From positions 186,001-250,000 of the forward strand of contig NZ_FXAU01000006.1 in the NCBI RefSeq assembly GCF_900177625.1: a DNA stretch of 64,000 bases, given 5' to 3'. Below are positions 9,266 through 18,947 of the stretch, piece by piece. Position 1 is the first letter of the stretch. Every line of letters starts with the position of its first letter. Below the pieces are notes generated by a model. It did not search any database, was not told where the DNA came from, and saw only the letters and a program-made list of their open reading frames with translations. Source of the DNA: Sphingobacterium psychroaquaticum. Lineage in GTDB: Bacteria; Bacteroidota; Bacteroidia; Sphingobacteriales; Sphingobacteriaceae. The position numbers and the translations under genes were made by a program.

Positions 9266-10174
9266 ATGAATAGAAAAACATTTATACGGACAGCATCTAT
9301 AATGGCTGGCGCAGCCGCGGCTTCTCCCTTAATGGGGCAGGTGGGAAGTACGCCTGTTTTGGCGGGTGCAGCGCGACTAAAAAAAGGAATTGGCTTTGAT
9401 ATGATCAAAGAAGATCTGTCGTTGCTGGATAAGTTTAAACTGGTGAAAGATTTGGGTTATGATGGTATTGAATTTAATAGTCCGGTTTCCATTTCCGTTA
9501 AGGAGCTCCTGAAAGCTAAGGCGGTCACAGGTATCGCTATTCCGAGTTTGGTCAATAAAGACCACTGGTCGAAGCCACTCTCTGATCCCGATCCTTCGGT
9601 TCGACAATTTACGATCGACTCCGTCGCTAAGTCTTTGCAGGAAGTGAAGGAGCTAGGTGGCGATACCGTGTTGGTCGTACCTGGTGTCGTCAATGAAAAG
9701 GTATCGTATGGTGTGGCGTACAAGAATGCGCTGGATTCAGTCCGGAAACTTATTCCGCATGTCGAAAAAACGGGCATGAAGGTAGGACTTGAAAATGTAT
9801 GGAATAACTTTATTTTAAGTCCGGTGGAAGCCAAAAATTTTATCGATGAGATTAATCATCCTTTGATTGGCTGGTATTTTGATGTCGGAAATATCCTTCG
9901 CTACGGATGGCCTGAACATTGGATTGAGGTGTTAGGCGACCGTATAGTAAAGTTACATGCCAAAGAGTTTAGTCGGAAGATCATGAACGATGAAGGCTTG
10001 CGGAAAGGGTTTGGAGTCGAGTTGCTTAAGGGTGATATCGACTGGCGGACGGTGATGAAGACGGTGCGGCAGGTCGGGTACAAGGGAGGCTGGCTGACGG
10101 TTGAACTCGGTGCCGGAGATCGCACATACCTCCAGAATATTTCGAAGCAGATGGATGAAATCCTAAGCTTTTAA
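9266..10174 (+). CDS. Xylose-isomerase-like TIM-barrel sugar isomerase/epimerase, exported (locus A)
   Basis: A 302-aa protein of the sugar phosphate isomerase/epimerase (AP-endonuclease 2-like) family. Putative metal ligands sit in GLENVWNN, GWYFDVGN and VKLHAKEF, and a C-terminal VELGAGDR completes the barrel. The N-terminus MNRKTFIRTASIMAGAAAA resembles a Tat-type signal with RK in place of RR. Last gene of locus A, 5 bases after the oxidoreductase and just before a strong terminator. Together the two enzymes suggest oxidation and isomerisation of the imported sugar in the periplasm, as in oxidative keto-glycoside pathways. This pairing is inferred from context. Confidence 0.82.
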   Translation: MNRKTFIRTASIMAGAAAASPLMGQVGSTPVLAGAARLKKGIGFDMIKEDLSLLDKFKLVKDLGYDGIEFNSPVSISVKELLKAKAVTGIAIPSLVNKDHWSKPLSDPDPSVRQFTIDSVAKSLQEVKELGGDTVLVVPGVVNEKVSYGVAYKNALDSVRKLIPHVEKTGMKVGLENVWNNFILSPVEAKNFIDEINHPLIGWYFDVGNILRYGWPEHWIEVLGDRIVKLHAKEFSRKIMNDEGLRKGFGVELLKGDIDWRTVMKTVRQVGYKGGWLTVELGAGDRTYLQNISKQMDEILSF

Positions 10175-10180
10175 TCTCAT

Positions 10181-10216
10181 CCCCACAGTAGTTTTGGTAC
10201 TGTGGGGATTTTTTAT
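10181..10216 (+). terminator. Rho-independent terminator of locus A
   Basis: A perfect 10-bp stem, CCCCACAGTA (10181-10190) with TACTGTGGGG (10198-10207), a 7-nt loop and ATTTTTTATT after it, 7 bases behind the last gene of locus A. Confidence 0.9.
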
Positions 10217-10352
10217 TCCAACAACGGTTTTCAAACCGCCGTATCCTCCCATTTTCCTCTTTTCCAAAAGTATAAACGACCAACCACGATTAATCATCAT
10301 CTAGCAACTAGAACTACAAGCCAGTAGAGTTGCACATTGGTAAAGTTACACG

Positions 10353-10397
10353 CTTGCGCGAGCCTGCCTGCGGTAGGCAGGCCTTTGGCTCGTGTCC
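10353..10397 (+). repeat. Palindromic intergenic repeat R1, copy 1
   Basis: GCCTGCCT (10362-10369), loop GCGGT, AGGCAGGC (10375-10382), framed by GCGCGA on the left and a TTTGGCTCGTGTCC tail on the right. The reverse complement of the whole block recurs at 14470-14513 beyond the prp operon. Confidence 0.75.
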
Positions 10398-10518
10398 TCT
10401 TGTATTGTAATTATAAATTCAAATTGTATAGTTTATAGATCTCTCCTCGTACCTCGTTCGAGATGACGAAGAGGTCGGTAGCTACGGTACTGCTTCTAGC
10501 TCCCTTTAACCAGCAAAT

Positions 10519-10680
10519 GTCGCCTGAGGAATTATTGCGATCTGTAGAAATTTTCTGCTGCACAGGCCATCCCTGCAAGAATTCCTAGCGACAAGGTTTA
10601 TCAACAAGTTAATGAGCTCACTACGTTCGGTTTGCTTACTTTTATCTTCAAAAGTAAGATGCCCGGCCTGCATAGAGGCC
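10519..10680 (-). repeat. Two-hairpin dispersed repeat R2, copy 0 (inverted)
   Basis: Read on the minus strand it has the same order as the copies at 48 kb: a GGCCTCTATGC...GGCCGGGCAT lead, a short hairpin (CTTACTTTT 10635-10643 / AAAAGTAAG 10650-10658), then a long hairpin whose arms are at 10575-10592 and 10519-10538. The spacer between the hairpins is longer here, and both stems carry base changes relative to the 48-kb copies. Confidence 0.7.
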
Positions 10681-10911
10681 ACAAGATTTAGCGACGCTGA
10701 GCCCTTCGGGGTTTGTGGCTCTACAAACACTACGAACTACCAACTCTGAACTACCACCTACCTAAAATCCTCAAAAAATATTCGTATATTTAACAAAAAG
10801 CGGATGAGAATCAGCACTTTCGCTGAACGCCTATCTTTAATTATGATACCAATATATCGGTTGCAGATTCGTAGCAACGGGTGTGTTGTGTGCTTTTAAA
10901 TCTCCAATTAT

Positions 10912-11811
10912 ATGATACAGTCTCCAGGACTTCTCTTTCGAGAAGCAATCAAAAATGAAAAGCCTTTGCAGGTGGTAGGGGCAATAAATGCCAACCATGC
11001 GCTCTTGGCACAGCAGGCGGGTTTTAAAGCAATTTACCTCTCCGGCGGTGGTGTTGCGGCTGGATCCTTAGGCGTTCCTGACCTCGGGATCACGGGGCTT
11101 CAGGACGTATTGATCGATGTCGAGCGGATAACGAATATTTGCCCATTACCTTTATTGGTCGATATTGATACCGGATTTGGTCCTTCGGCCTTTAATGTCG
11201 CCCGAACGATTCAGTCTCTGATCAAGGCAGGAGCCGCTGCCGTACATATGGAAGACCAGGTCGGTGCAAAACGCTGCGGGCATCGCCCCGGAAAAGAACT
11301 GGTATCCCGCGCGGAAATGGTCGATCGTATAAAAGCCGCCGTTGATGCGCGGACTGATGCTCACTTCGTTATCGGTGCCCGTACCGATGCGATTGCAACG
11401 GAAGGGATCGAGCGTGCTGTGGAACGTGCTGTGGCCTATAAAGAAGCCGGTGCCGATTTTATTTTCTCCGAAGCGGTTACCAAGTTGGAAGATTATCAGC
11501 GGTTTAGTGCAGCCACAGGTCTACCGGTGCTCGCTAATATCACAGAATTTGGACAGACGCCACTTTTTACCGTGGAGGAACTTGAAAAAGCAGACGTCTC
11601 TATTGTATTATATCCACTATCGGCTTTCCGTGCAGCAAATAAAGCTGCGGCCAATGTGTATAGCCATATCCGGAAGGACGGTAGCCAAGCCGCTGTCATC
11701 GATACCATGCAGACCCGAGAGGAATTGTACCAAAGTATCGACTATTATCAATACGAAAACCGATTAGATCAATTATTCAATACCAACAAGCATGATGAAG
11801 GAAACGAATGA
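10912..11811 (+). CDS. prpB: 2-methylisocitrate lyase
   Basis: A 299-aa enzyme of the isocitrate lyase/PEP mutase superfamily. It cleaves 2-methylisocitrate to pyruvate and succinate, the last step of the methylcitrate cycle for propionyl-CoA. Visible are the substrate/Mg region [10 protein letters not shown] (81-90), the catalytic KRCGH loop (120-124, Cys122) and GARTDA. The length is typical of PrpB, shorter than isocitrate lyase. The stop overlaps the prpC start by 20 bases, and prpD follows, which makes the assignment firm. The gene has its own upstream region and is not read from locus A because of the terminator there. Confidence 0.93.
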   Translation: MIQSPGLLFREAIKNEKPLQVVGAINANHALLAQQAGFKAIYLSGGGVAAGSLGVPDLGITGLQDVLIDVERITNICPLPLLVDIDTGFGPSAFNVARTIQSLIKAGAAAVHMEDQVGAKRCGHRPGKELVSRAEMVDRIKAAVDARTDAHFVIGARTDAIATEGIERAVERAVAYKEAGADFIFSEAVTKLEDYQRFSAATGLPVLANITEFGQTPLFTVEELEKADVSIVLYPLSAFRAANKAAANVYSHIRKDGSQAAVIDTMQTREELYQSIDYYQYENRLDQLFNTNKHDEGNE

Positions 11812-12946
11812 AGGAGGTTTTAAACCTAAGAAAAGCGTAGCACTTTCCGGTGTTGCGGCAGGGAATACGGCGCTTAGCACCGTTGGAAAAACAGGAAATG
11901 ATCTGCACTACCGTGGATACGATATTTTGGAACTGGCCGAAAAGGCTTCCTTTGAGGAAGTCGCCTACCTATTGATATACGGAAGCTTACCCACACAGGC
12001 GCAACTTAGCAGTTACCAAAACCAACTTTTAAGCCAACGCGGATTACCAATTGCCATTCAACATGTGCTCAAGCAGCTGCCTACGACAGCCCATGCCATG
12101 GATGTATTGCGGACCTACGTTTCCGTGTTTGGGAGCTTACAGCCTGAAAAAGAAAGTCACCCGCTGGCGGGGGCACGCGATATTGCTAACCGCCTGATGT
12201 CTTCTATGGGGTCGGCGCTCCTCTATTGGCACCACTTTAGCCAGAATGGACGAGAGATTGCCGTGGAGACAGATGACAGTACGCTTGGCGCACATTTCCT
12301 GCATTTGTTGCACGGCACCCCACCACCACCATCATGGGTTCGTGCGATGCAGGTTTCCTTAAATCTATATGCCGAGCATGAGTTTAACGCCTCCACCTTC
12401 ACCGCACGTGTTATTGCCGGAACAGGGTCGGATATATATTCCTGTATTGCAGGAGCAATAGGAGCCCTGCGGGGACCTAAACATGGAGGAGCCAACGAGG
12501 TGGCGTTCGAGATACAAAGTCGTTATGCCAATGCCGATGAGGCAGAAGCGGATATTCGACAGCGCCTTGCCAATAAAGAGGTCATCATAGGCTTTGGGCA
12601 CCCCGTTTATACGATTGCCGATCCGCGGAATCAAGTCATCAAAGGCATTGCACGGCAGCTATCGGAGGAAGCCGGGGATATGACCCTGTACGATATTGCG
12701 GAACGTTTAGAAACGGTTATGTGGGAGGAGAAACGTATGTTCCCGAACTTGGATTGGTATTCGGCAGTTGCGTATCACCGGATGGGGATTCCCACAGAAA
12801 TGTTTACGCCGCTCTTTGTACTTTCCCGCATCACGGGATGGTCGGCACATGTCTTTGAGCAACGGCAAGATGGTAAGATTATTCGTCCGAGTGCCAATTA
12901 TATCGGTCCGGAGAATAGACCGTATGTCCCCGTGGGAGAACGCTAG
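11792..12946 (+). CDS. prpC: 2-methylcitrate synthase
   Basis: A 384-aa citrate-synthase-family enzyme that condenses propionyl-CoA with oxaloacetate. The catalytic triad is visible as His231 in GPKHGGANE, His270 in GFGHPVYT and Asp321 in LDWYSA. The short length and the position between prpB and prpD favour methylcitrate over citrate synthase. Two ATG codons (11792 and 11795) are possible; both lie inside the end of prpB, so translation is probably coupled. Confidence 0.93.
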   Translation: MMKETNEGGFKPKKSVALSGVAAGNTALSTVGKTGNDLHYRGYDILELAEKASFEEVAYLLIYGSLPTQAQLSSYQNQLLSQRGLPIAIQHVLKQLPTTAHAMDVLRTYVSVFGSLQPEKESHPLAGARDIANRLMSSMGSALLYWHHFSQNGREIAVETDDSTLGAHFLHLLHGTPPPPSWVRAMQVSLNLYAEHEFNASTFTARVIAGTGSDIYSCIAGAIGALRGPKHGGANEVAFEIQSRYANADEAEADIRQRLANKEVIIGFGHPVYTIADPRNQVIKGIARQLSEEAGDMTLYDIAERLETVMWEEKRMFPNLDWYSAVAYHRMGIPTEMFTPLFVLSRITGWSAHVFEQRQDGKIIRPSANYIGPENRPYVPVGER

Positions 12947-12981
12947 AGAATTGGATTTTTAATTATTTAAGCTTATAAAAA

Positions 12982-14433
12982 ATGTCTTCACATATTTTAA
13001 ACGAAAGACCACAGCCCGATCAGGTGCTGACCGATATTGTAGATTACGTATTGAATTATAAAGTAGAAAGCAAGACGGCACTACGAACTGCATTTTACTG
13101 TTTTTTGGATACCCTGGGTTGTGGATTTGAAGCACTGACCTATCCAGCATGTACCAAGCTGTTAGGGCCTATTGTTCCCGGTACGGTTGTTCCCAATGGG
13201 GCAAAAGTTCCCGGAACGAATTATCAGTTAGATCCTGTACAGGGGGCTTTTAATATCGGAGCGATTATCCGGTGGCTTGATTTTAATGACACTTGGCTGG
13301 CCGCAGAATGGGGGCACCCATCAGATAACCTGGGCGGAATTTTAGCGACAGCCGATTGGTTGAGCCGAAGCCGTGTTGCTGCAGGTGGCGAGCCCATTAA
13401 GGCGTTAACAGTGTTGGAAGCGATGGTACTTGCCCATGAAATTCAAGGCGTCTTGGCGCTCGAAAACTCGTTCAATAAAGTAGGATTAGACCACGTTATT
13501 CTGGTGAAAGTAGCTTCGACTGCGGTTGTCGGGAAGCTGATCGGATTGGACCGTGAGCAGCTGATCAATGCGGTGTCTTTAGCTTTTGTAGATGGACAAG
13601 CGTTACGTACATACCGACATGCACCCAATACGGGAAGTCGGAAGTCATGGGCCGCGGGGGATGCTACCTCACGTGCAGTACGTTTGGCGTTGATCGCCCA
13701 GACAGGAGAGATGGGCTATCCATCGGTACTTAGCGCACCAGTATGGGGATTCTACGATGTATCTTTTAAAGGGCAAGCCTTTAAGTTCCAACGCCCATAT
13801 GGATCCTATGTGATGGAGAATATCTTGTTTAAGATTTCTTTTCCGGCAGAGTTTCATGCGCAAACCGCGGTGGAAGCAGCAATGACCTTACACCACCAGT
13901 TGGCGCAAATCGGTAAAACGAGCGATGATATTGCGAAAGTAAGCATCCGCACGCACGAAGCAGCGATTCGAATTATAGATAAAAAAGGGCCGTTGCACAA
14001 TCCCGCTGATCGCGATCATTGCATTCAGTACATGGTGGCTGTACCTTTGATTCTAGGCCGCTTAACGGCTGCCGATTATGAGGATGAAGTAGCCGCAGAT
14101 GTGCGGATCGATGCACTGCGCGATAAGATAACCTGCTATGAAAATGCGCAGTTTACGACAGATTACCACGACCCAGAGAAGCGCGCTATTGCCAATGCCC
14201 TAACCGTGGAACTGAAAGATGGAACGGTGCTGCAAGAAGTCGTGGTGGAGTATCCAATAGGTCATCCACGTCGCCGTGATGAAGGTATTCCTAAACTCAT
14301 AGAAAAATATAAGCTCAATGTATCGCGTATATTCGACGATGCACAGCAGAAGAAAATTCTCGAAGCAACACTGGATTACGATACGTTTGTCGCAGCCGAT
14401 ATTAACCATCTGGTAGATATCATGGTTCGATAA
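12982..14433 (+). CDS. prpD: 2-methylcitrate dehydratase (MmgE/PrpD family)
   Basis: A 483-aa iron-sulfur-independent dehydratase that turns 2-methylcitrate into 2-methylaconitate, the middle step of the cycle. The PrpD fold shows in [43 protein letters not shown] and [14 protein letters not shown], and the length matches PrpD (about 480 aa). It lies 35 bases after prpC in the same operon. No separate aconitase gene is in the window, so hydration to 2-methylisocitrate must be done elsewhere. Confidence 0.93.
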   Translation: MSSHILNERPQPDQVLTDIVDYVLNYKVESKTALRTAFYCFLDTLGCGFEALTYPACTKLLGPIVPGTVVPNGAKVPGTNYQLDPVQGAFNIGAIIRWLDFNDTWLAAEWGHPSDNLGGILATADWLSRSRVAAGGEPIKALTVLEAMVLAHEIQGVLALENSFNKVGLDHVILVKVASTAVVGKLIGLDREQLINAVSLAFVDGQALRTYRHAPNTGSRKSWAAGDATSRAVRLALIAQTGEMGYPSVLSAPVWGFYDVSFKGQAFKFQRPYGSYVMENILFKISFPAEFHAQTAVEAAMTLHHQLAQIGKTSDDIAKVSIRTHEAAIRIIDKKGPLHNPADRDHCIQYMVAVPLILGRLTAADYEDEVAADVRIDALRDKITCYENAQFTTDYHDPEKRAIANALTVELKDGTVLQEVVVEYPIGHPRRRDEGIPKLIEKYKLNVSRIFDDAQQKKILEATLDYDTFVAADINHLVDIMVR

Positions 14434-14754
14434 AGGCGTCGTTATTGAAGTCTCGAAGAGGATAGGAGGGACACGAGCCTAAGGCCTGCCTACTGCAGGC
14501 AGGCTCGCGCCAGCGAATAGTTTCCGTAAGGCTGGCGCGAGCCTTCAAACCTCCATAGGCAAAAGCAATGAACCTTCGAACATACGCCTACCTGCTGGCG
14601 CGAGTTTTCAACTCGTGTCCTTTCTTTCAACTTGTCGTCGTCTTGATCATTTCTATCTTCTTGATAACTAGTGTCTTTTTATAAAAGTCTTGTCCTCCTA
14701 CAGATTATCGTGCACAGAAGAAATGACGGATATAGCCCAAGGCAACAACCTCAT
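14434..14754. other. Intergenic region with R1 repeat fragments between prpD and the convergent beta-oxidation genes
   Basis: No gene is seen in these 321 bases. They contain the inverted R1 repeat and two further fragments with the words CTGGCGCGAG and CAACTCGTGTCC (about 14528-14620), which look like decayed copies. No clear T-tailed terminator was found for either convergent operon. Confidence 0.6.
14470..14513 (-). repeat. Palindromic intergenic repeat R1, copy 2 (inverted relative to copy 1)
   Basis: GCCTGCCT (14484-14491), loop ACTGC, AGGCAGGC (14497-14504) with GGACACGAGCC on the left and CTCGCGCC on the right. It matches the reverse complement of 10353-10397 with very few differences. 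The two copies bracket prpBCD in opposite orientation. Confidence 0.75.
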
Positions 14755-16863
14755 CTAATTCGCTTCAAACCCCGAATAAAAGGAAAGGTCCCGATCCATA
14801 CGCACAATCAGCGAGGTTGGGATTTCCCATTGCTCACCATGTGCGCGGAAAGCGGTACATTCCCGTAGAAATCTACGAAGTCCTACCTGATCGATATGCC
14901 CGAATACTCCCCCCGTATGCGCCGGATATCCGATTCCAAGAACTGAACCGATATCGCCATCGATAGCCCGATTTAATATACCTTCATCCAAACAACGATA
15001 GCTGTCCAGAGCCACCACATGAAGTAGTCTTTGACGGATCACTTCGCGTGCAGGCATAGATTCCGCTGGTTTTATGCGAGGATCCTGCCATATCGTTTTC
15101 TTTCCGGTATTTGAATTATAATCATAAAAACCTTTTCCGCTTTTCCGACCTGGCCGACCTGCCTCGATCAGCGCGTGCAAGTAGTCATAGCAGCGTTGCT
15201 GCGAAGAGTGGAGCACCGGTAGCTGATCATATACATGCGTCATCAGGGGTAAGGATATTTCATCGAGCACCGCTAGTGGGCTTGCCCCGAACCCAGCCGC
15301 ATATGCTTCCTCTTCAATCCAGGCGGCGGGAATCCCCTCCAGTACCATGGTAATTGCCTCCAATAGATAATGAAAGAAGATCCGTGAGGTGAAAAATGCA
15401 GGGCCGTCGTTTACCACGATCGGAATTTTACCGAGTAAGTGTATGATCTTTAATGTTTTTTGTAACGTTTTTTCATCCGTCTTTTCGCCCCGGATTACTT
15501 CTACCAAAGCCATGCGGTCCACAGGAGAAAAGAAATGCATACCGATAAAGGTCTCTGGGTGTGCGGATACGGTCGCTAGTTCGGTAATCGGTAAAGAAGT
15601 TGTGTTGGAGGCATAGACTCCATTTTGTTGTAAGTAAGGCAAGCTCTCCCTCGTGACCTTCGCCTTTAGCTCCTTATCTTCAAATACCGCCTCAATAATC
15701 AGATCAGAACCCGCAAGGTCTTCGATCTCTTCACTAGGTAGAATGCGAGACAGCAATTGCTCCCGTTTATCCGCCGATAAGCGACCTTGCTCGACCAATT
15801 TTCCACTTATTTGCTCGGCATGCCCCTTGCCCCGTATGGCCTGCGCTATATCCACATCCTTCAAGACCACTTCTAATCCGGCACGTGCCGCTTCAAAAGC
15901 AATACCCGATCCCATCATACCTGCACCTAAAACACCTATTTTTTGCGGATTATACGCGAGCGAATTATCTGTTTCGTTCGGCTTTTTTGCTGCGCGCACC
16001 CCATAATATTGTGTGCGAAGCATCGGAACAACGATAGGAGATTGCCAGGCCTTGAGATAATGTTGTGCCTCTAATTGTAAAGCAGTTGAAATGGGGAGCA
16101 ATTGCGTTTGACGAATGATATCCAAACATAAATTGATACCCGTATTTAATCCGCGCGTTTTTTTTGTTACCGCTGCGGCAGCCGTTTCTAGTGCCTGTTC
16201 ATCAAAATGTGTCGGCTGTCGGCCGGCTAAACTTTTGGCCCCTTGATTTATAATTTCCGTAGCCCGTAACGCGGCCGCCTCTGGAGATGCTGCGATGGCA
16301 TCAACCAAGCCGATTTCTAAAGCAGCACCCTCGCCAATGGCACGTCCTTGCGTTAGCAGTGGAATCGCTTTATCACTGCCGATGATTGTCGACGTAAACA
16401 CGGTCGTCCCAAAGCCAGGGAATAAGCCATAGTTTGCTTCCGGAAAAGAAAGAGACGTTCCCTTCAGGGCAATGCGATGAGTCGCCCAAAGCATAGCAGC
16501 CAATGCCGTCCCCGAACAGGAGCCTTTCAGCAACCCGATCACGGGCTTTCCTTGACGCTTGATTGCTAGGGCACGTTCAAATAGTCCGGCCAATCGCCCT
16601 TCAAAATCTGTTGTACCTGTTACCTCCGTGAAAAGTGTCCGGTAATCGGGCTCATTGCTTAAAAAGGGACGGTGGTACAGGATACCGCTACAATCGACCT
16701 CTTTCAGCGTGCTTTCGAGTTGATGCACGAGTGATTCCAAGGTGAGGAGGATATCCCCTTCGGTAGACTGTGTTGCCGCTGGCCGGGGGGCAATGGTTAC
16801 CAATCCCATCCCATTACGAATTGTATCGAAGTGTTGTTCCTGCTTGTCTCTAAAATTTTCCAT
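14755..16863 (-). CDS. FadB/FadJ-like enoyl-CoA hydratase / 3-hydroxyacyl-CoA dehydrogenase
   Basis: A 702-aa two-domain beta-oxidation protein. An N-terminal crotonase domain (about 20-270) contains LSFPEANYGLFPGFG with Glu142 at the second catalytic position. The dehydrogenase part has GAGMMG (313-318) for NAD binding and MHFFSP with the catalytic His443, then two C-terminal helical domains. The position of the first catalytic Glu of crotonases, normally in GGGCEL, reads SGTAL with Ala120, so hydratase activity is uncertain. It follows the acyl-CoA dehydrogenase by 5 bases on the same strand, forming a fatty-acid oxidation operon; a thiolase lies 13 kb away. Confidence 0.88.
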   Translation of the reverse strand: MENFRDKQEQHFDTIRNGMGLVTIAPRPAATQSTEGDILLTLESLVHQLESTLKEVDCSGILYHRPFLSNEPDYRTLFTEVTGTTDFEGRLAGLFERALAIKRQGKPVIGLLKGSCSGTALAAMLWATHRIALKGTSLSFPEANYGLFPGFGTTVFTSTIIGSDKAIPLLTQGRAIGEGAALEIGLVDAIAASPEAAALRATEIINQGAKSLAGRQPTHFDEQALETAAAAVTKKTRGLNTGINLCLDIIRQTQLLPISTALQLEAQHYLKAWQSPIVVPMLRTQYYGVRAAKKPNETDNSLAYNPQKIGVLGAGMMGSGIAFEAARAGLEVVLKDVDIAQAIRGKGHAEQISGKLVEQGRLSADKREQLLSRILPSEEIEDLAGSDLIIEAVFEDKELKAKVTRESLPYLQQNGVYASNTTSLPITELATVSAHPETFIGMHFFSPVDRMALVEVIRGEKTDEKTLQKTLKIIHLLGKIPIVVNDGPAFFTSRIFFHYLLEAITMVLEGIPAAWIEEEAYAAGFGASPLAVLDEISLPLMTHVYDQLPVLHSSQQRCYDYLHALIEAGRPGRKSGKGFYDYNSNTGKKTIWQDPRIKPAESMPAREVIRQRLLHVVALDSYRCLDEGILNRAIDGDIGSVLGIGYPAHTGGVFGHIDQVGLRRFLRECTAFRAHGEQWEIPTSLIVRMDRDLSFYSGFEAN

Positions 16864-16868
16864 ACCCG

Positions 16869-18059
16869 TTACACTTGGCTTTTTGTTTTATTCTGCTCCT
16901 TATAATTAATTTGATCAATCGCGGTCTTAGCTATTATTTCGAGCATAATCTCCGATGTTCCGCCGATGATCGTACCTACGCGGACATCGCGGTAAAGGCG
17001 TGCAATCTTATAATCTTCGGTAAACCCATAACCGCCAAACAGTTGCAAGCACTGGCCCACAACTTTAACAGCAAGCTCACTCGCTTGTAATTTCGCAATC
17101 GAGCATTCCTGTACCGCATATTCCCCACGCTCCTGTAGGTCACAACAATGCTGGATAAAAGCTTTCGTCGTCGCTAATTCCGCTACCATCTGCGCAATTT
17201 TATGGCGCAATACCTGAAAGCTTTGTAGTTTCTTGCCAAAAGCCTCCCGCGTTCCCATATAATCTAAGGTATACTCCAGGGCCGATTCGGCTGTCGTTAG
17301 GCTGTGGATTGCCGCAGTGAGACGCTCCAGCTGAAGTCCCCCCATGAGGTAACTAAAGCCTTCATTTTCGAGGCCTATTAGATTGTCTACAGGAACCGCA
17401 ACATTATCGAAAGCGAGTTCTGCCGTATCCGAAGCGTGCCAACCCATTTTATCGATCTTGTTGGCGCTCACTCCAGGCGCATTCCGGTCGATAAGTAGCA
17501 GGCTGATGCCTCGTGCTCTCTGCGTAGGATCGGTCTTCACCGCTGTGATAAAGAAATCGCCGTAATACCCATTGGTAATAAAGGTTTTGGAACCGTTGAC
17601 GATATAATGATCTCCTTGCCGAATGGCTGTGGTCTGGATTTGTTGTACATCCGAACCCGTACCTGGTTCCGTAATGGCGACCGCGCTGACCAGATCCCCA
17701 TCAATTACTCCCCGGAGGTACCTTTGTTTCAGGGATTCTGAACCATGCTTGAGCAGATAGGGGGCTGACATGTATTGAATAACGAGCGCTGCGATAGAGA
17801 ATCCACCCGAATAGCAGTAGGAAATCTCCTCACAGAAAATCATGGAGTAGTAGAAATCCAGATTTAAACCACCATATTCTTCCGGATAGTTGAGCCCCAT
17901 AAAGCCCATATCACCCATCTTTTTCCAAATGGATCGGTCTATTTTACCCTCTTTCTCCCATTGATCAATATAGGGGAGGATTTCCTTACGAATAAAAGTG
18001 CGAAGCGTTTCTCGAAATGTTTGGTGCTCTGCCGTCAATTGTGTTGCCTGCATATGCAT
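16869..18059 (-). CDS. Acyl-CoA dehydrogenase
   Basis: A 396-aa FAD enzyme for the first step of beta-oxidation. The family signatures are AVAITEPGTGSD (127-136) and the C-terminal FGGYGFTEDYKIARLYRDVRVGTIIGGTSEIM. The Glu of MCAD-type enzymes (YEGT) is Gly here. Instead Glu245 in LQLERLTAA occupies the place of the catalytic base of long-chain and isovaleryl-CoA dehydrogenases, so that subgroup is likely (inference). The start could be ATG 18059 or the next ATG two codons in. First gene of its operon, divergent from the locus B sigma gene with a 213-base shared upstream region. Confidence 0.9.
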   Translation of the reverse strand: MHMQATQLTAEHQTFRETLRTFIRKEILPYIDQWEKEGKIDRSIWKKMGDMGFMGLNYPEEYGGLNLDFYYSMIFCEEISYCYSGGFSIAALVIQYMSAPYLLKHGSESLKQRYLRGVIDGDLVSAVAITEPGTGSDVQQIQTTAIRQGDHYIVNGSKTFITNGYYGDFFITAVKTDPTQRARGISLLLIDRNAPGVSANKIDKMGWHASDTAELAFDNVAVPVDNLIGLENEGFSYLMGGLQLERLTAAIHSLTTAESALEYTLDYMGTREAFGKKLQSFQVLRHKIAQMVAELATTKAFIQHCCDLQERGEYAVQECSIAKLQASELAVKVVGQCLQLFGGYGFTEDYKIARLYRDVRVGTIIGGTSEIMLEIIAKTAIDQINYKEQNKTKSQV

Positions 18060-18093
18060 TATAGTTTTATTGGTTATTGCTTTTTCCGCTTAT

Positions 18094-18103
18094 GAACCGG
18101 TTC
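18094..18103. promoter_or_regulatory. Perfect 10-bp palindrome upstream of the acyl-CoA dehydrogenase gene
   Basis: GAACCGGTTC lies 35 bases before the dehydrogenase start, followed by a related CCGGTC half at 18110-18115. It could be an operator for a fatty-acid-responsive repressor. Only the symmetry and position support this; no such regulator gene is in the window. Confidence 0.25.
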
Positions 18104-18272
18104 GATTTTCCGGTCGGATTTAGCCCAAAATAGGTAAAAATCACTTGTTTTCCTTGTAAAAATCAGAATATTTTTTCTTCATTTTTCGGTTTGATGAAAT
18201 TTCTTTTATGTTTAGTGTCAAAAGAATTTATTAGTTTTATCGAAACTAACTGATTGACGACTTTTAATCCCG

Positions 18273-18845
18273 GTGAAAACGTTACAGAAATATAAGGAAC
18301 TTCCAGACGAGGTACTTGTCGAGCATTTGCGGATGGACGATAAGCGCGCTTTTACGGCACTGTACGAGCGGTATTGGGAGCGTCTTTTTCATGTGGCCGC
18401 ACAGACGTTGGATAGTGCCGAGGAAGCAGAGGAGTGCGTGCAAGATATATTTTATAGTTTATGGTCCCGTCGGGAAGCTTTACAGCTAAAACATAGTATA
18501 CACACCTACCTCAGTGTTGCAGTTAAATATAAGGTGATCGATCGGCTCAATAAGAAGCATAAAAATAAACAGATGCTTGCCGAGGCGATCCAGTTTATGG
18601 TAACCGATGCACCTTGTGCGGAAAGCTATTTGTTAGAAAAGGAGCTTTTGGTTAAACTGGAACGAACCATCGCCCTGCTGCCAGAAAAGTGTCGTATCGT
18701 ATACCAACTGAGTAGAGAAAAAGGGAGATCCCATAAACAAATTGCCGAAGAGCTCCAGATTTCCGAGAAAACAGTCAATAACCACTTAGTACGTGCGCTG
18801 CGCGATATAAAAGACAGTATTACTTCGGTGATTCCGATGCTATAA
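18273..18845 (+). CDS. FecI-type ECF sigma-70 factor (locus B)
   Basis: A 190-aa sigma factor starting with GTG (no ATG fits the conserved N-terminus KYKELPDEVLVEHLRMDDKRAF). Region 2 is AEEAEECVQDIFYSLWSRRE (about 50-69) and region 4 is LPEKCRIVYQLSREKGRSHKQIAEELQISEKTVNNHL (about 132-170). A FecR gene follows 100 bases downstream. It would activate the locus B transporter genes. Upstream TTTC-N19-TATGTTTA (18184-18214) is a weak promoter match. Confidence 0.9.
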   Translation: MKTLQKYKELPDEVLVEHLRMDDKRAFTALYERYWERLFHVAAQTLDSAEEAEECVQDIFYSLWSRREALQLKHSIHTYLSVAVKYKVIDRLNKKHKNKQMLAEAIQFMVTDAPCAESYLLEKELLVKLERTIALLPEKCRIVYQLSREKGRSHKQIAEELQISEKTVNNHLVRALRDIKDSITSVIPML

Positions 18846-18947
18846 TTTTTATTCTCCTACAGATTCTTTCAACTTTTTTAAAAAAAAATCACAACAGACT
18901 AGGTATACCCTATCGGTCTTGAGACTATAGTGTATATACCTAATCTT

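Larger units (their letters stand above)
10218..10911. other. Repeat-rich intergenic region between locus A and prpB
   Basis: No gene is seen in these 694 bases. They hold a palindromic repeat (10353-10397), a TAGATC...GATGACG fragment at 10436-10468 related to the arm of the 202-bp repeat units near 29 kb, an inverted copy of the two-hairpin repeat (10519-10680), and a short ACTAC-rich stretch (about 10720-10760). The last 150 bases should contain the prpB promoter. TATCTTTA at 10832-10839 is one mismatch from the -7 consensus but has no matching -33 box. Confidence 0.6.

Noticed and set aside
10506..10730. 74-codon minus-strand frame
   Set aside because: It coincides with the inverted two-hairpin repeat and is better explained as that element.
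11342..11767. 141-codon frame on the plus strand inside prpB
   Set aside because: Overlaps prpB in another frame; the prpB frame has all catalytic motifs.
15653..16006. 117-codon frame on the plus strand
   Set aside because: Antisense shadow of the FadB/J-like gene, covering its NAD-binding motif; Ser/Ala-rich translation without features.
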